Shown: in pieces, positions 34,051-41,781 of the stretch | How the letters are laid out: each line of letters starts with the position of its first letter | Position numbering within the stretch: the first letter of the stretch is position 1 | Assembly (NCBI GenBank): GCA_947631945.1 | Contig: CANRNI010000010.1 | Coordinates: 1 to 64,000 of the forward strand | Direction: 5' to 3' | Length of the DNA stretch: 64,000 nucleotides | Origin: an uncultured Clostridia bacterium | Lineage (GTDB): Bacteria > Bacillota > Clostridia > Oscillospirales > Acutalibacteraceae | Notes under the pieces: model-generated | Seen by the model: the letters and a program-made list of their open reading frames with translations, nothing else | The model's database searches: none | What the model was told of the DNA's origin: nothing | Made by a program: the position numbers and the translations under genes

Positions 34051-35823
34051 ATGAGCGGACGAAAAAAACAGTCTTTGCTTAACGGAGCTCTCATACTCGT
34101 TATTGCCACAGCGTTTGTGGAAATAGTAGGGCTTATATATAAAATACCTCTTACGGAGCTTATAGGAACAGTCGGCAGAGGCTATACGGGTACGGCGTTC
34201 AACATATATATCCCCGTTTATAATATAGCCATGGCGGGGCTTCCCGTAGCTATTTCAAAGCTGGTGGCGCAAAGCATCGCAAACGGACGTTTCAACAGCG
34301 TAAAAAAAATATTCAAAATAGCATTTAGAATGTTTTTTGTAACGGGCCTGATCGGTACTGCCGTGGTACTCGTTCTCGCTTATCCTTATGTGAAAACCAT
34401 GGATTCCATGGAATCTCTGCCTTCCATAATAATGATAGCCCCCGCTGTGTTTGTATGCTGCGTTATGGCTACATACAGAGGATATTACTCGGGACTTCAT
34501 AACCAGACACCCTCCGCCGTTTCGCAGATGTTCGAGGTCATAGGAAAGCTTGTTTTCGGTTTGGGACTTGCGTCCGCCGTACAGAATTACGGCATGAACT
34601 GCTTTGAATCGGGGAAACCCGTTTTCGGCGTTGTTTGCAATACGGCGGACGAAGCTGTAATGGCTCTGTCTCCGTATGCCGCCGCCGCGTCGATTTTCGG
34701 CGTTACGATGGGCGCGGTAACGTCGCTCGTTTTCCTCATGATAAGACATAAGACGGTGGGCGACAAAATAACGAAAGAGGAATTGTCCCTCTCTCCTCCC
34801 GCCGAATCGGGTAAGGAAATAGCGAAAATGCTCGCGGCTATAGCGATTCCCGTTGTTATAAGCACGCTTGTTATGAATATAACCAATTTTATAGATTCTT
34901 GGTCGATTCAGTTCCGGCTTAAATCCGTAATAAATTCCGATTTGCCGGTTATAACCGAGATTTATTCGGACGCTCTCGCTCTTGCCGAAAAAATGAACAA
35001 CGCTCAGCTGAAATCCTACCTTTACGGCGCGTACGAAATAGCTCTTGATTTCAGGAATCTTGTTCCGACTATGACGGTTGCGCTCGGCACAAGCGCAATA
35101 CCCGTTCTTTCGGAGGCATGGACGGTAAAAAATAAGCTTATGATACGCTCGTCGGTTGAATCGGTTCTGAGAGTGGCAATGCTTATATCGCTGCCTACCG
35201 GAATAGGCATGGCGATACTTTCCGAGGATATACTCCACATAGTTTACGGTCAATCGAGCAGTCTTTCGGTATCGGCTACCGTTATGACGCTTTACAGCTG
35301 TTTCACCTTTGTAATGGCCTCCGCTCAGCCTCTTATAAATATGCTCCAGGCGATAGGCAGAGCGGATATACCCATGAAATCCGTTTCGGTTGCGGCTGTC
35401 GTCAAGGTCGTTGTGAATTTTATACTTGTAGGAGTAGCGAGAATAAACATAATGGGCGCCGTTATCGGTACATTCTGTTTCTATCTTATAACTGTAAGCG
35501 TAAATCTGAACGCTCTGACAAGAGAAACGGGTGTTAAGATAAATTACAAATCCGTATTTTTCAAACCGCTTTTCTGCGCGGTGATGTGCGGAGCGGGCGC
35601 GTGGGCTGTTTCGGGACTGTGCAAGCATTTCCTGCCCGCGTTTGAAATAAACTCGAGAGTGTCAACTTCTACCGTTTCCGCCGCCATAGGAATAGTTACC
35701 GCCGTTGTCGTTTATGTTCTCGCATTGCTTTTCAGCCGCACAATAGTCCGCGACGATATAAAAATGCTGCCAAAAGGCGAAAAAATTTGCAAAATACTTG
35801 AAAAATATGATTTAATAGGTTAA
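34051..35823 (+). CDS. SpoVB/YabM-like polysaccharide flippase (MOP superfamily)
   Basis: Polytopic membrane protein of 590 residues with about 14 helices, of the SpoVB branch of the MOP superfamily that also holds MurJ-like lipid II flippases. In spore formers SpoVB is needed for cortex peptidoglycan. Opening SLLNGALILVIATAFVEIVGLIYKIPL, then YIPVYNIAMAGLPVAISKLVA and YRGYYSGLHNQTPSAVSQ match the family. Its place directly before mazG, hup, rqcP and yabP corresponds to yabM in B. subtilis. The start at 34051 has AAAGGAAG upstream; an earlier in-frame start at 34006 has no site. Confidence 0.9.
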   Translation: MSGRKKQSLLNGALILVIATAFVEIVGLIYKIPLTELIGTVGRGYTGTAFNIYIPVYNIAMAGLPVAISKLVAQSIANGRFNSVKKIFKIAFRMFFVTGLIGTAVVLVLAYPYVKTMDSMESLPSIIMIAPAVFVCCVMATYRGYYSGLHNQTPSAVSQMFEVIGKLVFGLGLASAVQNYGMNCFESGKPVFGVVCNTADEAVMALSPYAAAASIFGVTMGAVTSLVFLMIRHKTVGDKITKEELSLSPPAESGKEIAKMLAAIAIPVVISTLVMNITNFIDSWSIQFRLKSVINSDLPVITEIYSDALALAEKMNNAQLKSYLYGAYEIALDFRNLVPTMTVALGTSAIPVLSEAWTVKNKLMIRSSVESVLRVAMLISLPTGIGMAILSEDILHIVYGQSSSLSVSATVMTLYSCFTFVMASAQPLINMLQAIGRADIPMKSVSVAAVVKVVVNFILVGVARINIMGAVIGTFCFYLITVSVNLNALTRETGVKINYKSVFFKPLFCAVMCGAGAWAVSGLCKHFLPAFEINSRVSTSTVSAAIGIVTAVVVYVLALLFSRTIVRDDIKMLPKGEKICKILEKYDLIG

Positions 35824-35915
35824 TATATAATATGTTACTGATATTAATACAAAGCCTTTAATGAAAAGTATGTAAAATTAAGGTAAAAAATAAAAATTTC
35901 CGCGGAGATTTAATA

Positions 35916-36647
35916 ATGGCTGTTGACTATGAGTTTAAAGATAAATATAATATAAACGACTTGATTGATATTATGAGAATACTCCGTGCTCCGGGCGGCT
36001 GTCCGTGGGACGCCGCGCAAAGCCATGAATCAATAAAAAAGAATCTTATTGAGGAAACCTATGAGGTCGTGGAGGCAGTCAATAAAAACGATTCCGATTC
36101 TCTCAAAGAGGAATTGGGAGACGTGCTTTTGCAGGTAGTCTTTCATTCGGTAATGGAAGAGGAAAAAGGAGTTTTCGATTTCGACGGCGTTGCGGACGGT
36201 ATATGTAAAAAGCTTATAGAGCGCCATCCTCACGTTTTCGGTGATATATCGGTGAACGGCGCGGACGAGGTGCTTACAAACTGGGACGCGATAAAGCGCA
36301 GGACGAAGCATCAGAAATCCACCTCGGAAGCCATGAACAGCGTGCCGAGAGAGCTGCCGGCTCTTATGAGAGCCGAAAAGCTTCAGTCCAAGGCGTCAAA
36401 ATCGGGAGTTGATATCGCGGACGGGGATATCGCGGAGTACGCGGTCAAAAAGGCTGAAAAGCTTAAAGACGGCATAACGGAAAAAACCGTGGGCGAGCTT
36501 CTTTTCGCGGCTGCTGCTGCGGCGAGAAAAAATAAAATTGATTCCGAGGAAGCTCTTACAAAAATATCGGACAAGTTCCTTGACGATTTCGCGTTGTATG
36601 AAAAAGCGCCGGAAGAAGAAAAGCCGGATATGGCGTTTTATGATTAA
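35916..36647 (+). CDS. mazG: MazG nucleoside triphosphate pyrophosphohydrolase
   Basis: MazG of 243 residues, hydrolysing (d)NTPs to monophosphates as housecleaning. Both MazG repeats are present: the first with GGCPWDAAQSHESIKKNLIEE, the EExxE metal site EETYEVVEA and the EELGDVLLQVVFHS motif, the second less conserved near the C-terminus. Unlike B. subtilis YabN it has no N-terminal tetrapyrrole methylase domain. GGAGAT precedes the ATG. Its last codons form the first unit of a tandem repeat that continues into the hup promoter. Confidence 0.93.
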   Translation: MAVDYEFKDKYNINDLIDIMRILRAPGGCPWDAAQSHESIKKNLIEETYEVVEAVNKNDSDSLKEELGDVLLQVVFHSVMEEEKGVFDFDGVADGICKKLIERHPHVFGDISVNGADEVLTNWDAIKRRTKHQKSTSEAMNSVPRELPALMRAEKLQSKASKSGVDIADGDIAEYAVKKAEKLKDGITEKTVGELLFAAAAAARKNKIDSEEALTKISDKFLDDFALYEKAPEEEKPDMAFYD

Positions 36648-36712
36648 AAAATAAACAGTTCTTTTGATTAAGAAATAAACAAATTTTTTGATTAAGAAAC
36701 CAAATATGATTT
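36640..36712 (+). repeat. Tandem 24-25 bp repeats in the hup promoter region
   Basis: Three successive units begin TGATTAAAAAATAAAC (36640), TGATTAAGAAATAAAC (36665) and TGATTAAGAAACCAAA (36689). The first includes the stop of mazG and the last supplies the -35 of hup. Confidence 0.6.
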
Positions 36713-36717
36713 ATAAT
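36688..36717 (+). promoter_or_regulatory. hup promoter and leader hairpin
   Basis: TTGATT (36688-36693), 18 bp, TATAAT (36712-36717). The leader contains a CGACGGG/CCCGTCG hairpin at about 36737-36755 just before the Shine-Dalgarno AAGGAGG; it has no T-run, so it is more likely an mRNA 5' stabiliser than a terminator. Confidence 0.65.
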
Positions 36718-36774
36718 AAATTTGGAAGAATAAGCCGACGGGTTTTTCCCGTCGTGTAAAAAGGAGGAAAATCA

Positions 36775-37050
36775 ATGAAAAAAACAGAACTCATTGCCGC
36801 TGTTGCAGAAAAATGCGATATCACAAAAAAGGACGCTGACGCAGCAGTAAGCGCGGTAGTGGAAGCCATTTCGGAAACTCTCGCAAAAGGTGAGAGCGTT
36901 CAGCTTGTGGGATTTGGTACTTTTGAGGTTCGCGAACGCGCTGAAAAGCTTTGCCGCAATCCCAGAACAGGCGAGTCAATGACTGTCGCCGCTACGAAAG
37001 TTCCCGCTTTCAAAGCAGGAAAGGCGCTTAAAGACGCAGTTGCGGAATAA
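36775..37050 (+). CDS. hup: HU-family DNA-binding protein
   Basis: HU of 91 residues, the main nucleoid protein. The sequence [20 protein letters not shown], then [28 protein letters not shown] with the beta-arm RNPRTG, is canonical. It has its own promoter at 36688 and an AAGGAGG site. Downstream lie an R3 element and a terminator at 37186. Location between mazG and rqcP is the usual clostridial arrangement. Confidence 0.97.
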   Translation: MKKTELIAAVAEKCDITKKDADAAVSAVVEAISETLAKGESVQLVGFGTFEVRERAEKLCRNPRTGESMTVAATKVPAFKAGKALKDAVAE

Positions 37051-37056
37051 TCAAAG

Positions 37057-37165
37057 GATTCCTGATTTAATCGCGGACGGTTTTTAACGACCGTTTTATT
37101 CGCGTAATCCCGTCGTATCATACAAGTTTATGACAGTATGTTGCGTATCTGATTAAATCAGCGTT
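37057..37165. repeat. R3 element downstream of hup
   Basis: The ends are CTGATTTAATCGCGG and CTGATTAAATCAGCG. The middle aligns with the copy at 24499-24656 (TTCGCG, GTCGTATCATACAAG, TGACAG). It begins about 10 bp after the hup stop. Confidence 0.6.
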
Positions 37166-37185
37166 TTCTTACAGCAATTTCTGTT

Positions 37186-37224
37186 AAAAAGCGGAAAGAA
37201 CACGGAGTTCTTTCTGCTTTTTTA
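37186..37224 (+). terminator. hup terminator
   Basis: Long stem AAAAAGCGGAAAGAAC with GTTCTTTCTGCTTTTT (37207-37223), T-rich on the 3' side. Confidence 0.85.
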
Positions 37225-37288
37225 TGGTGTGATTTATTTATATTTATAGAGTGTGAACGCACTCTAATCAAAAATAGAGGTAAATATT

Positions 37289-37528
37289 ATGAGACTTGAT
37301 AAATATCTTAAGGTTTCGCGCCTTGTCAAGCGCAGAACCGTAGCAAACGAGCTTTGCGACGCGAAGCATATAGACGTCAACGGAAAAACAGCGAGAGCGT
37401 CTTATGAAGTAAAAGTGGGCGATATAATTGAAATACGGGTGGGAGGAAACGTCACAAAGGCGTGCGTACTCAGTATTTCCGAACACGCCACAAAAGAGGA
37501 CGCGTCCTCAATGTACCGCCTTGTATAA
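37289..37528 (+). CDS. rqcP: RqcP, S4-domain ribosome quality-control factor
   Basis: S4 RNA-binding protein of 79 residues (YabO). RLDKYLKVSRLVKRRTVANELCD, then HIDVNGKTARASYEVKVGD, is the family signature. RqcP binds 50S-peptidyl-tRNA and works with RqcH in C-terminal alanine tailing of stalled chains. AGAGGT precedes the ATG. An imperfect inverted repeat AGAGTG-N6-CACTCT lies 25-45 bp upstream. Confidence 0.94.
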   Translation: MRLDKYLKVSRLVKRRTVANELCDAKHIDVNGKTARASYEVKVGDIIEIRVGGNVTKACVLSISEHATKEDASSMYRLV

Positions 37529-37558
37529 TTGTTTAAGCTTGATTTTAAGGGTGATATT

Positions 37559-39070
37559 ATGGATAATGACGAAAATAATTACGGTTTTCAAATTTTCGGC
37601 GGACAAAGCATTAATGAACAAGATGCAGATAAACCGAATGAAAAAGAGGAATACGCAAATGAGAAAAATATATTCGGGCAAAACACAGATGAACAGAATA
37701 CAAATCGGGATATAAACGGCACGGCAAATGACAATGTTCCCGATATGCTTCAAAAAACGGAATTTGCTACGCCTGACGTACCTGTAGTAAAATCAAATGG
37801 GAATAAAAAAAGCGAAAATGATAAATTAAAAAGAATAATTGTACCCATATGTGTTTTGTGCGCGGTTGCAGGAGGAATTATCGGCGGTATTGTTTCGGGA
37901 TTCATAGTAAAAAAATCGGTTACCCCGTCTTTGCCCGAAAATCCCGAAAGCAGCGGATATTACAGTGATGAAACGACAAAAAACTCTGAAAACGCAGTTT
38001 ATACCACAGAGCGCGCGGTTACGGAAAACGGCGGAAAAGATGACGGCGCTAAAAAGAACGAGAGCAGTACCGTTAAATCCGGCACATATACCTCGTCCGA
38101 AGATAAACCGTCTCTCGGAGTTACCTACAGCGCCAAGGATATTTATAAAAAGAATGTCGATTCCGTTGTAAGCATAGAGGTCAGAAACGAACGCTCGGCA
38201 AGCTTCGGCACAGGTTTTATTATCAGCGAGGCAGGGTATATAGTTACAAACTATCATGTTGTGGATACCGCCGGAAGCGTAATTGTAACGCTCTATGACG
38301 ACAGACAGTTTAACGCCGAAATCGTAGGCTATGAGGAAAACAATGATATAGCCGTTTTAAAAATAAGTCCCGATGAAAAAATTCAGAGCCTTGTATACGG
38401 GAAATCTTCCGATTTAAGCGTCGGCGATAACGTTTATATTATAGGCAATCCTTTGGGCGGTCTGACGTTTACGCTTACAACGGGCGTAGTCAGCGCACTA
38501 AACAGACTTGTAAGCACAGGAAACGGATTGGAAATAAATATGTTTCAGACCGACGCGGCCGTCAACAGCGGAAATTCGGGCGGTCCCGTATTTGACGAAC
38601 ACGGATACGTGGTAGGCATAGCTTCCGCAAAATACGCGTCGTCTTCAATAGAGGGGTTAAGCTTCTGCATACCTATAGACGACGTTCGCTCAATGATAGA
38701 CGATATTATAAATAACGGATATGTTTCCGGCAAGCCGCTTATCGGTATCTCGGTATATGACCGCGAAGTGGTGTCATACGGTTTTATTCAGACGGTAAGA
38801 GGAATAAACGGCGCAAAAATCGAAGCTGTGGGCAGCGGCACGCCCGCCGCGAAAGCGGGACTTCAGGCCGGCGATATTATAGTGTCGGCAGGAGACAGAA
38901 GCATAACGTCCGTTTCTGTTTTAAGAACGGTGCTTGCCGATTATCACAGCGGCGATATACTTGTTATGACTGTTGATAGAAACGGCGCCAAGGTCGATGT
39001 TAGTATGGTACTTACGGAATATGAGCCTTCGGCTCCAAGAACGTCAAACCAATACGCATATGATTTGTAA
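37559..39070 (+). CDS. htrA: HtrA/DegP-type membrane serine protease
   Basis: Serine protease of 503 residues. A long cytoplasmic N-terminus rich in Asn, Glu and Asp (1-90) precedes one membrane helix (about 93-118), a Ser/Thr-rich linker, the trypsin-like domain with triad H233 (TNYHVVDT), D263 (NNDIAVLKI) and S340 (GNSGGPVF), and one PDZ domain (about 395-490). It faces outward and would degrade damaged envelope proteins. It lies between rqcP and yabP, where the conserved cluster normally has no protease. The start at 37559 follows AGGGTGA. Its own terminator at 39125 separates it from yabP. Confidence 0.92.
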   Translation: MDNDENNYGFQIFGGQSINEQDADKPNEKEEYANEKNIFGQNTDEQNTNRDINGTANDNVPDMLQKTEFATPDVPVVKSNGNKKSENDKLKRIIVPICVLCAVAGGIIGGIVSGFIVKKSVTPSLPENPESSGYYSDETTKNSENAVYTTERAVTENGGKDDGAKKNESSTVKSGTYTSSEDKPSLGVTYSAKDIYKKNVDSVVSIEVRNERSASFGTGFIISEAGYIVTNYHVVDTAGSVIVTLYDDRQFNAEIVGYEENNDIAVLKISPDEKIQSLVYGKSSDLSVGDNVYIIGNPLGGLTFTLTTGVVSALNRLVSTGNGLEINMFQTDAAVNSGNSGGPVFDEHGYVVGIASAKYASSSIEGLSFCIPIDDVRSMIDDIINNGYVSGKPLIGISVYDREVVSYGFIQTVRGINGAKIEAVGSGTPAAKAGLQAGDIIVSAGDRSITSVSVLRTVLADYHSGDILVMTVDRNGAKVDVSMVLTEYEPSAPRTSNQYAYDL

Positions 39071-39124
39071 TCGGCGCATTTAATCCCCGCTCACATATAA
39101 TGAATAATGAACGCATAATATTAA

Positions 39125-39163
39125 AGCTGTCCTCATATTATTTGAGTGACAGCTATTTTTTTT
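39125..39163 (+). terminator. htrA terminator
   Basis: Stem AGCTGTC (39125-39131) with GACAGCT (39148-39154), inner CTCA/TGAG pairing, then eight Ts. Confidence 0.88.
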
Positions 39164-39185
39164 CATTTTTAACGGAGTGGTGGCA

Positions 39186-39464
39186 ATGGCAGAAGAAAAA
39201 AGCATATCCTTTCCTCAAAATATTACGCTTGAAGAAAGGAAAAATTTAACGGTGACGGGCGTTACCGATATAGGCAGCTATGACGAGCAGACGGTAATTG
39301 CCGTAACGGAGTTGGGCGAGCTTACAATAAAAGGCGAGGGACTTCATATACTCCGTATGAGCGTGGATATGGGAGAACTGCAATTGGAAGGTGAGATATC
39401 CTCGCTCCAATATACCGACATTCAGCCGAAAACGCAGGGTTTTTTCGCAAGGTTATTTAAGTAA
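39186..39464 (+). CDS. yabP: Spore cortex protein YabP
   Basis: YabP of 92 residues, required with YabQ for the spore cortex. ITLEERKNLTVTGVTDIGSYDE and ELTIKGEGLHILRMSVDMGELQLEGEI match the YabP/YqfC fold. The start is ATG 39186 with GGAG 8 bases upstream; a GTG at 39177 overlaps that site. The stop overlaps the yabQ start (TAATG). Sporulation-specific control is expected from the family; no sigma-E site was assigned. Confidence 0.93.
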   Translation: MAEEKSISFPQNITLEERKNLTVTGVTDIGSYDEQTVIAVTELGELTIKGEGLHILRMSVDMGELQLEGEISSLQYTDIQPKTQGFFARLFK

Positions 39465-39949
39465 TGTACAATATTGACCGTATTATTGAATTTGAAAATC
39501 TGATGCCCGCTCTGGGTCTTGGATTTATATTAGGCTTTATGTATGACGCAGTCAGAATTTTGAGATTGTTCGTATCCCGTCACAAGGCTTTTGTGTTTGT
39601 AACGGACGCGCTGTTTGTAATTCTCTGCGTTTTATCATCATACCTTTTGTTCCTTTCCGTAAATTACGGACGTATCAGAGCGTATCTGGTGATTGCGATA
39701 ATTCTGGGCGCTGTTATATACAGCTGTACCGCCGGAGAGATTATTTTTTCAACGGCCGAAAGAATTTCCGTGAAGTTAAAAAAACTCATGAAAACGGTAT
39801 TTTCACCGTTAGTATTTCTGTTTTCTAAAATAAAATATTTTTTAAGCAAAATATTAAAAATATTTGATAAAAAACTGAAAAAATTTAAAATTAAATCAAA
39901 AAAACACTTGAAAGATAAGGAAGAATTGTTGTATAATAGCAACGATTAA
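39464..39949 (+). CDS. yabQ: Spore cortex biosynthesis protein YabQ
   Basis: YabQ of 161 residues: about four membrane helices (LGLGFILGFMYDAVRILRLF, FVTDALFVILCVLSSYLLFLSV, YLVIAIILGAVIYSC) and a strongly basic C-terminal tail (KKLKKFKIKSKKHLKD). It is needed for cortex peptidoglycan around the forespore. Translation is coupled to yabP through the one-base overlap. The next gene, the divIC homologue, starts about 80 bases later. Confidence 0.9.
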   Translation: MYNIDRIIEFENLMPALGLGFILGFMYDAVRILRLFVSRHKAFVFVTDALFVILCVLSSYLLFLSVNYGRIRAYLVIAIILGAVIYSCTAGEIIFSTAERISVKLKKLMKTVFSPLVFLFSKIKYFLSKILKIFDKKLKKFKIKSKKHLKDKEELLYNSND

Positions 39950-40030
39950 ATGGATAATTGTAAATAGTTTCGGTTGGGTCCGAAAAAGTTTATCGCTGTC
40001 ATGCGTAATAAGAGGGGATTTCTGGCTGTA

Positions 40031-40315
40031 ATGAGTAAAAACGGCAAAAACAAAAGAAAAAATTTTATAATTTTCGCGGCGGCGGCTGTGTTTACGGTCG
40101 TTATCGCCATATGGGCCGGCTTTCTCGTACATAAAAATATTGCGCTTGACAGGGAATTAGGTGAAAAACAGAATGAGCTCACGGCATTGCAGGAAGAAAA
40201 TGCCGCGCTCAATGCCCTTGTCGATGAAGAAAATGAAACGGCTCTTATGGAGGAGTATGCTCGCAAATCAGGGTATGTTTATCCCGATGAAAGAGTTTAT
40301 ATAAACGGAAACTGA
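40031..40315 (+). CDS. divIC: Septum formation initiator, DivIC/FtsB-like
   Basis: Bitopic protein of 94 residues: a short basic N-terminus (MSKNGKNKRKN), one membrane helix (FIIFAAAAVFTVVIAIWAGFLV) and a coiled coil (LDRELGEKQNELTALQEENAALNAL), ending in the SGYVYPDERVYI segment that DivIC/FtsB proteins share. It joins FtsL and DivIB in the division complex. The start at 40031 is chosen because GAGGGG lies upstream, though 14 bases away; 40001 is an in-frame alternative without a clear site. Confidence 0.88.
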   Translation: MSKNGKNKRKNFIIFAAAAVFTVVIAIWAGFLVHKNIALDRELGEKQNELTALQEENAALNALVDEENETALMEEYARKSGYVYPDERVYINGN

Positions 40316-40377
40316 TAAAACCGAAAAGTTTTCGGCTGAGGATACCTTAAAATACCCACCGGGAGGAAAATTTGTTA

Positions 40378-40878
40378 ATGCAAGCAAATATCGGCGACAT
40401 TGTTGAAGGAAAAGTAACCGGACTTACTAATTTCGGCGCTTTTGTAAAGCTTTCCACAGGCGAAGTAGGAATGGTACATATTTCCGAGGTTGCGTCATCT
40501 TACGTCAAGGACATTAAGGAGTTTCTTACAGAAGGACAGACTGTTAAAGTTAAGCTTCTCGCGGTAAATGAAGCGGGAAAAATAAGCTTGTCAATAAAAC
40601 AGGCGGAACCGAAGCCTGTTGAATATAGGGATAGGGAAAAGAACTCCGGTTTTGACAGGGGAGATAGAAATTTTGAGCGCAGGAACGCTAACCGCGGCAC
40701 GGGGCGCACTCCTCCCATGTGGCAGAAAGGCAGACAGGAGGATAAGCCGCAGTCCTTTGAGGATATGATGGCAAAATTTAAGCAAACAAGCGATGAAAGA
40801 CAGCAGGGATTAAAAAAAGCTTCCGAATCAAGGCGCACGGGATATTCGCGCAGGGGCGGAAATAACGGAAAACATTAA
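40378..40878 (+). CDS. S1-domain RNA-binding protein, YabR-like
   Basis: Protein of 166 residues with one S1 domain (about 1-72: IGDIVEGKVTGLTNFGAFVKL, GMVHISEVASSYVKDI, GQTVKVKLLAVNE) and an Arg/Gly/Asn-rich disordered tail (RGDRNFERRNANRGTGR, ending RRGGNNGKH) that should also bind RNA. It is the YabR position right after divIC. The start at 40378 follows GGGAGG by 11 bases; the TTG at 40372 is an alternative two codons earlier. A terminator follows. Confidence 0.88.
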   Translation: MQANIGDIVEGKVTGLTNFGAFVKLSTGEVGMVHISEVASSYVKDIKEFLTEGQTVKVKLLAVNEAGKISLSIKQAEPKPVEYRDREKNSGFDRGDRNFERRNANRGTGRTPPMWQKGRQEDKPQSFEDMMAKFKQTSDERQQGLKKASESRRTGYSRRGGNNGKH

Positions 40879-40905
40879 TACTGATATAACATTAATACTA
40901 TTTGG

Positions 40906-40937
40906 AGCGTGTCGCGCTTAATGCGGACACGCTTTTG
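40906..40937 (+). terminator. Terminator of the yab/divIC cluster
   Basis: Stem AGCGTGTC (40906-40913) with GACACGCT (40926-40933), followed by TTTTG. Confidence 0.8.
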
Positions 40938-41025
40938 TATTTATAGAAAGCCGGACTCCGTATGGGTCAGGATTTTTTCCTTTTGTAAGGAAACGCTGTT
41001 CCCGCGACGTGTTTTTACGGATATG

Positions 41026-41054
41026 TTGAAAAATTTGCATATTTGTGGTATACT
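41026..41054 (+). promoter_or_regulatory. Promoter of the MmcQ/YjbR-like gene
   Basis: TTGAAA (41026-41031), 17 bp, TATACT (41049-41054). Confidence 0.7.
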
Positions 41055-41095
41055 TCCGACAATGAATAAATTACGGATTTGCGAGGGCGATATAA

Positions 41096-41449
41096 TTGGA
41101 TAGAAACGAATTGATTGAATACGCTCGGTCCGTGTACGGCGCGGAGCCTGAATATCTTTGGGAAAAAACTCCCGATTGTTTTATTCTGCGTCATGATACA
41201 AACAGGAAATGGTTCGCCGTTGTAATGGACGTGCCGAAAAGCCGTCTGGGACTTGCAGGCGATGAAACGGTCTGCGTCCTGGACGTAAAATGCGGTCCGA
41301 TTATGAGCGGCTCTTATACGGGTAAAAAGGGCTTTCTTCCGGCGTATCATATGAACAAGACAAACTGGATAACCGTCCTGCTCGACGGCTCGGCTCCGCG
41401 CGAAGATATAGCGATGCTTTTAGACGTCAGCTACGACCTTACAAAGTAA
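41096..41449 (+). CDS. MmcQ/YjbR-family protein
   Basis: Protein of 117 residues of the MmcQ/YjbR family. MDRNELIEYARSVYGAEPEYLW, KWFAVVMDV, and the C-terminal HMNKTNWITVLLDG with a final helix are typical. The fold resembles CyaY and small DNA-binding proteins; function is not established. The start is TTG at 41096 after GAGGGCG, and the promoter is close upstream. The gene is monocistronic; R1 copy E begins 5 bases after its stop. Confidence 0.82.
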   Translation: MDRNELIEYARSVYGAEPEYLWEKTPDCFILRHDTNRKWFAVVMDVPKSRLGLAGDETVCVLDVKCGPIMSGSYTGKKGFLPAYHMNKTNWITVLLDGSAPREDIAMLLDVSYDLTK

Positions 41450-41454
41450 ATTAA

Positions 41455-41730
41455 GGCAATACCGCATAATTATTGTCGTGCAGATGTGCCATGAGATTTT
41501 TCGTCAGATTTCCATAGGGAATCCCGAAAAGCCGTTAGGCCTTTTGGGAAAAGGAGGAGCAACGGAGCGAGTGAACTTTCCGCCGTTAGGCGAAAACGAA
41601 CGATGCGCAGTTTGCGACGACGCGGACGCAGGAATACTGACGTATTTTAAGGAACTTTTGGCAAAAATGACGGAAAATATCGGTACAGATGCGCGGCAAA
41701 GGCGGTAGCCGTTAATTGTGCGGTATTGCC
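41455..41730 (-). mobile_element. R1 element, copy E (long form, 276 bp)
   Basis: R1 ends flanked by TTAA on both sides (41451-41454, 41731-41734). It carries the same type of roughly 110-bp internal segment as copy C, with hairpins CCCGAAAAGCC gtta GGCCTTTTGGG, CGCC gtta GGCG and CGCA gtt TGCG. It lies between the MmcQ-like gene and a GNAT gene. Confidence 0.88.
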
Positions 41731-41781
41731 TTAATGTTTTCAGAGGGGTAAACAGATAAATAGAATTTATGGAGGAAAAAA

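Noticed and set aside
36733-36760. Hairpin before hup as a terminator
   Set aside because: There is no T-run and it lies between promoter and start codon.
41478-41708. A 76-codon frame in R1 copy E and similar ones in other copies (common ending LLAKMTEN..ARQRR)
   Set aside because: The frame recurs because the element recurs; copies contain stops and lack start signals, so it is not treated as a gene.
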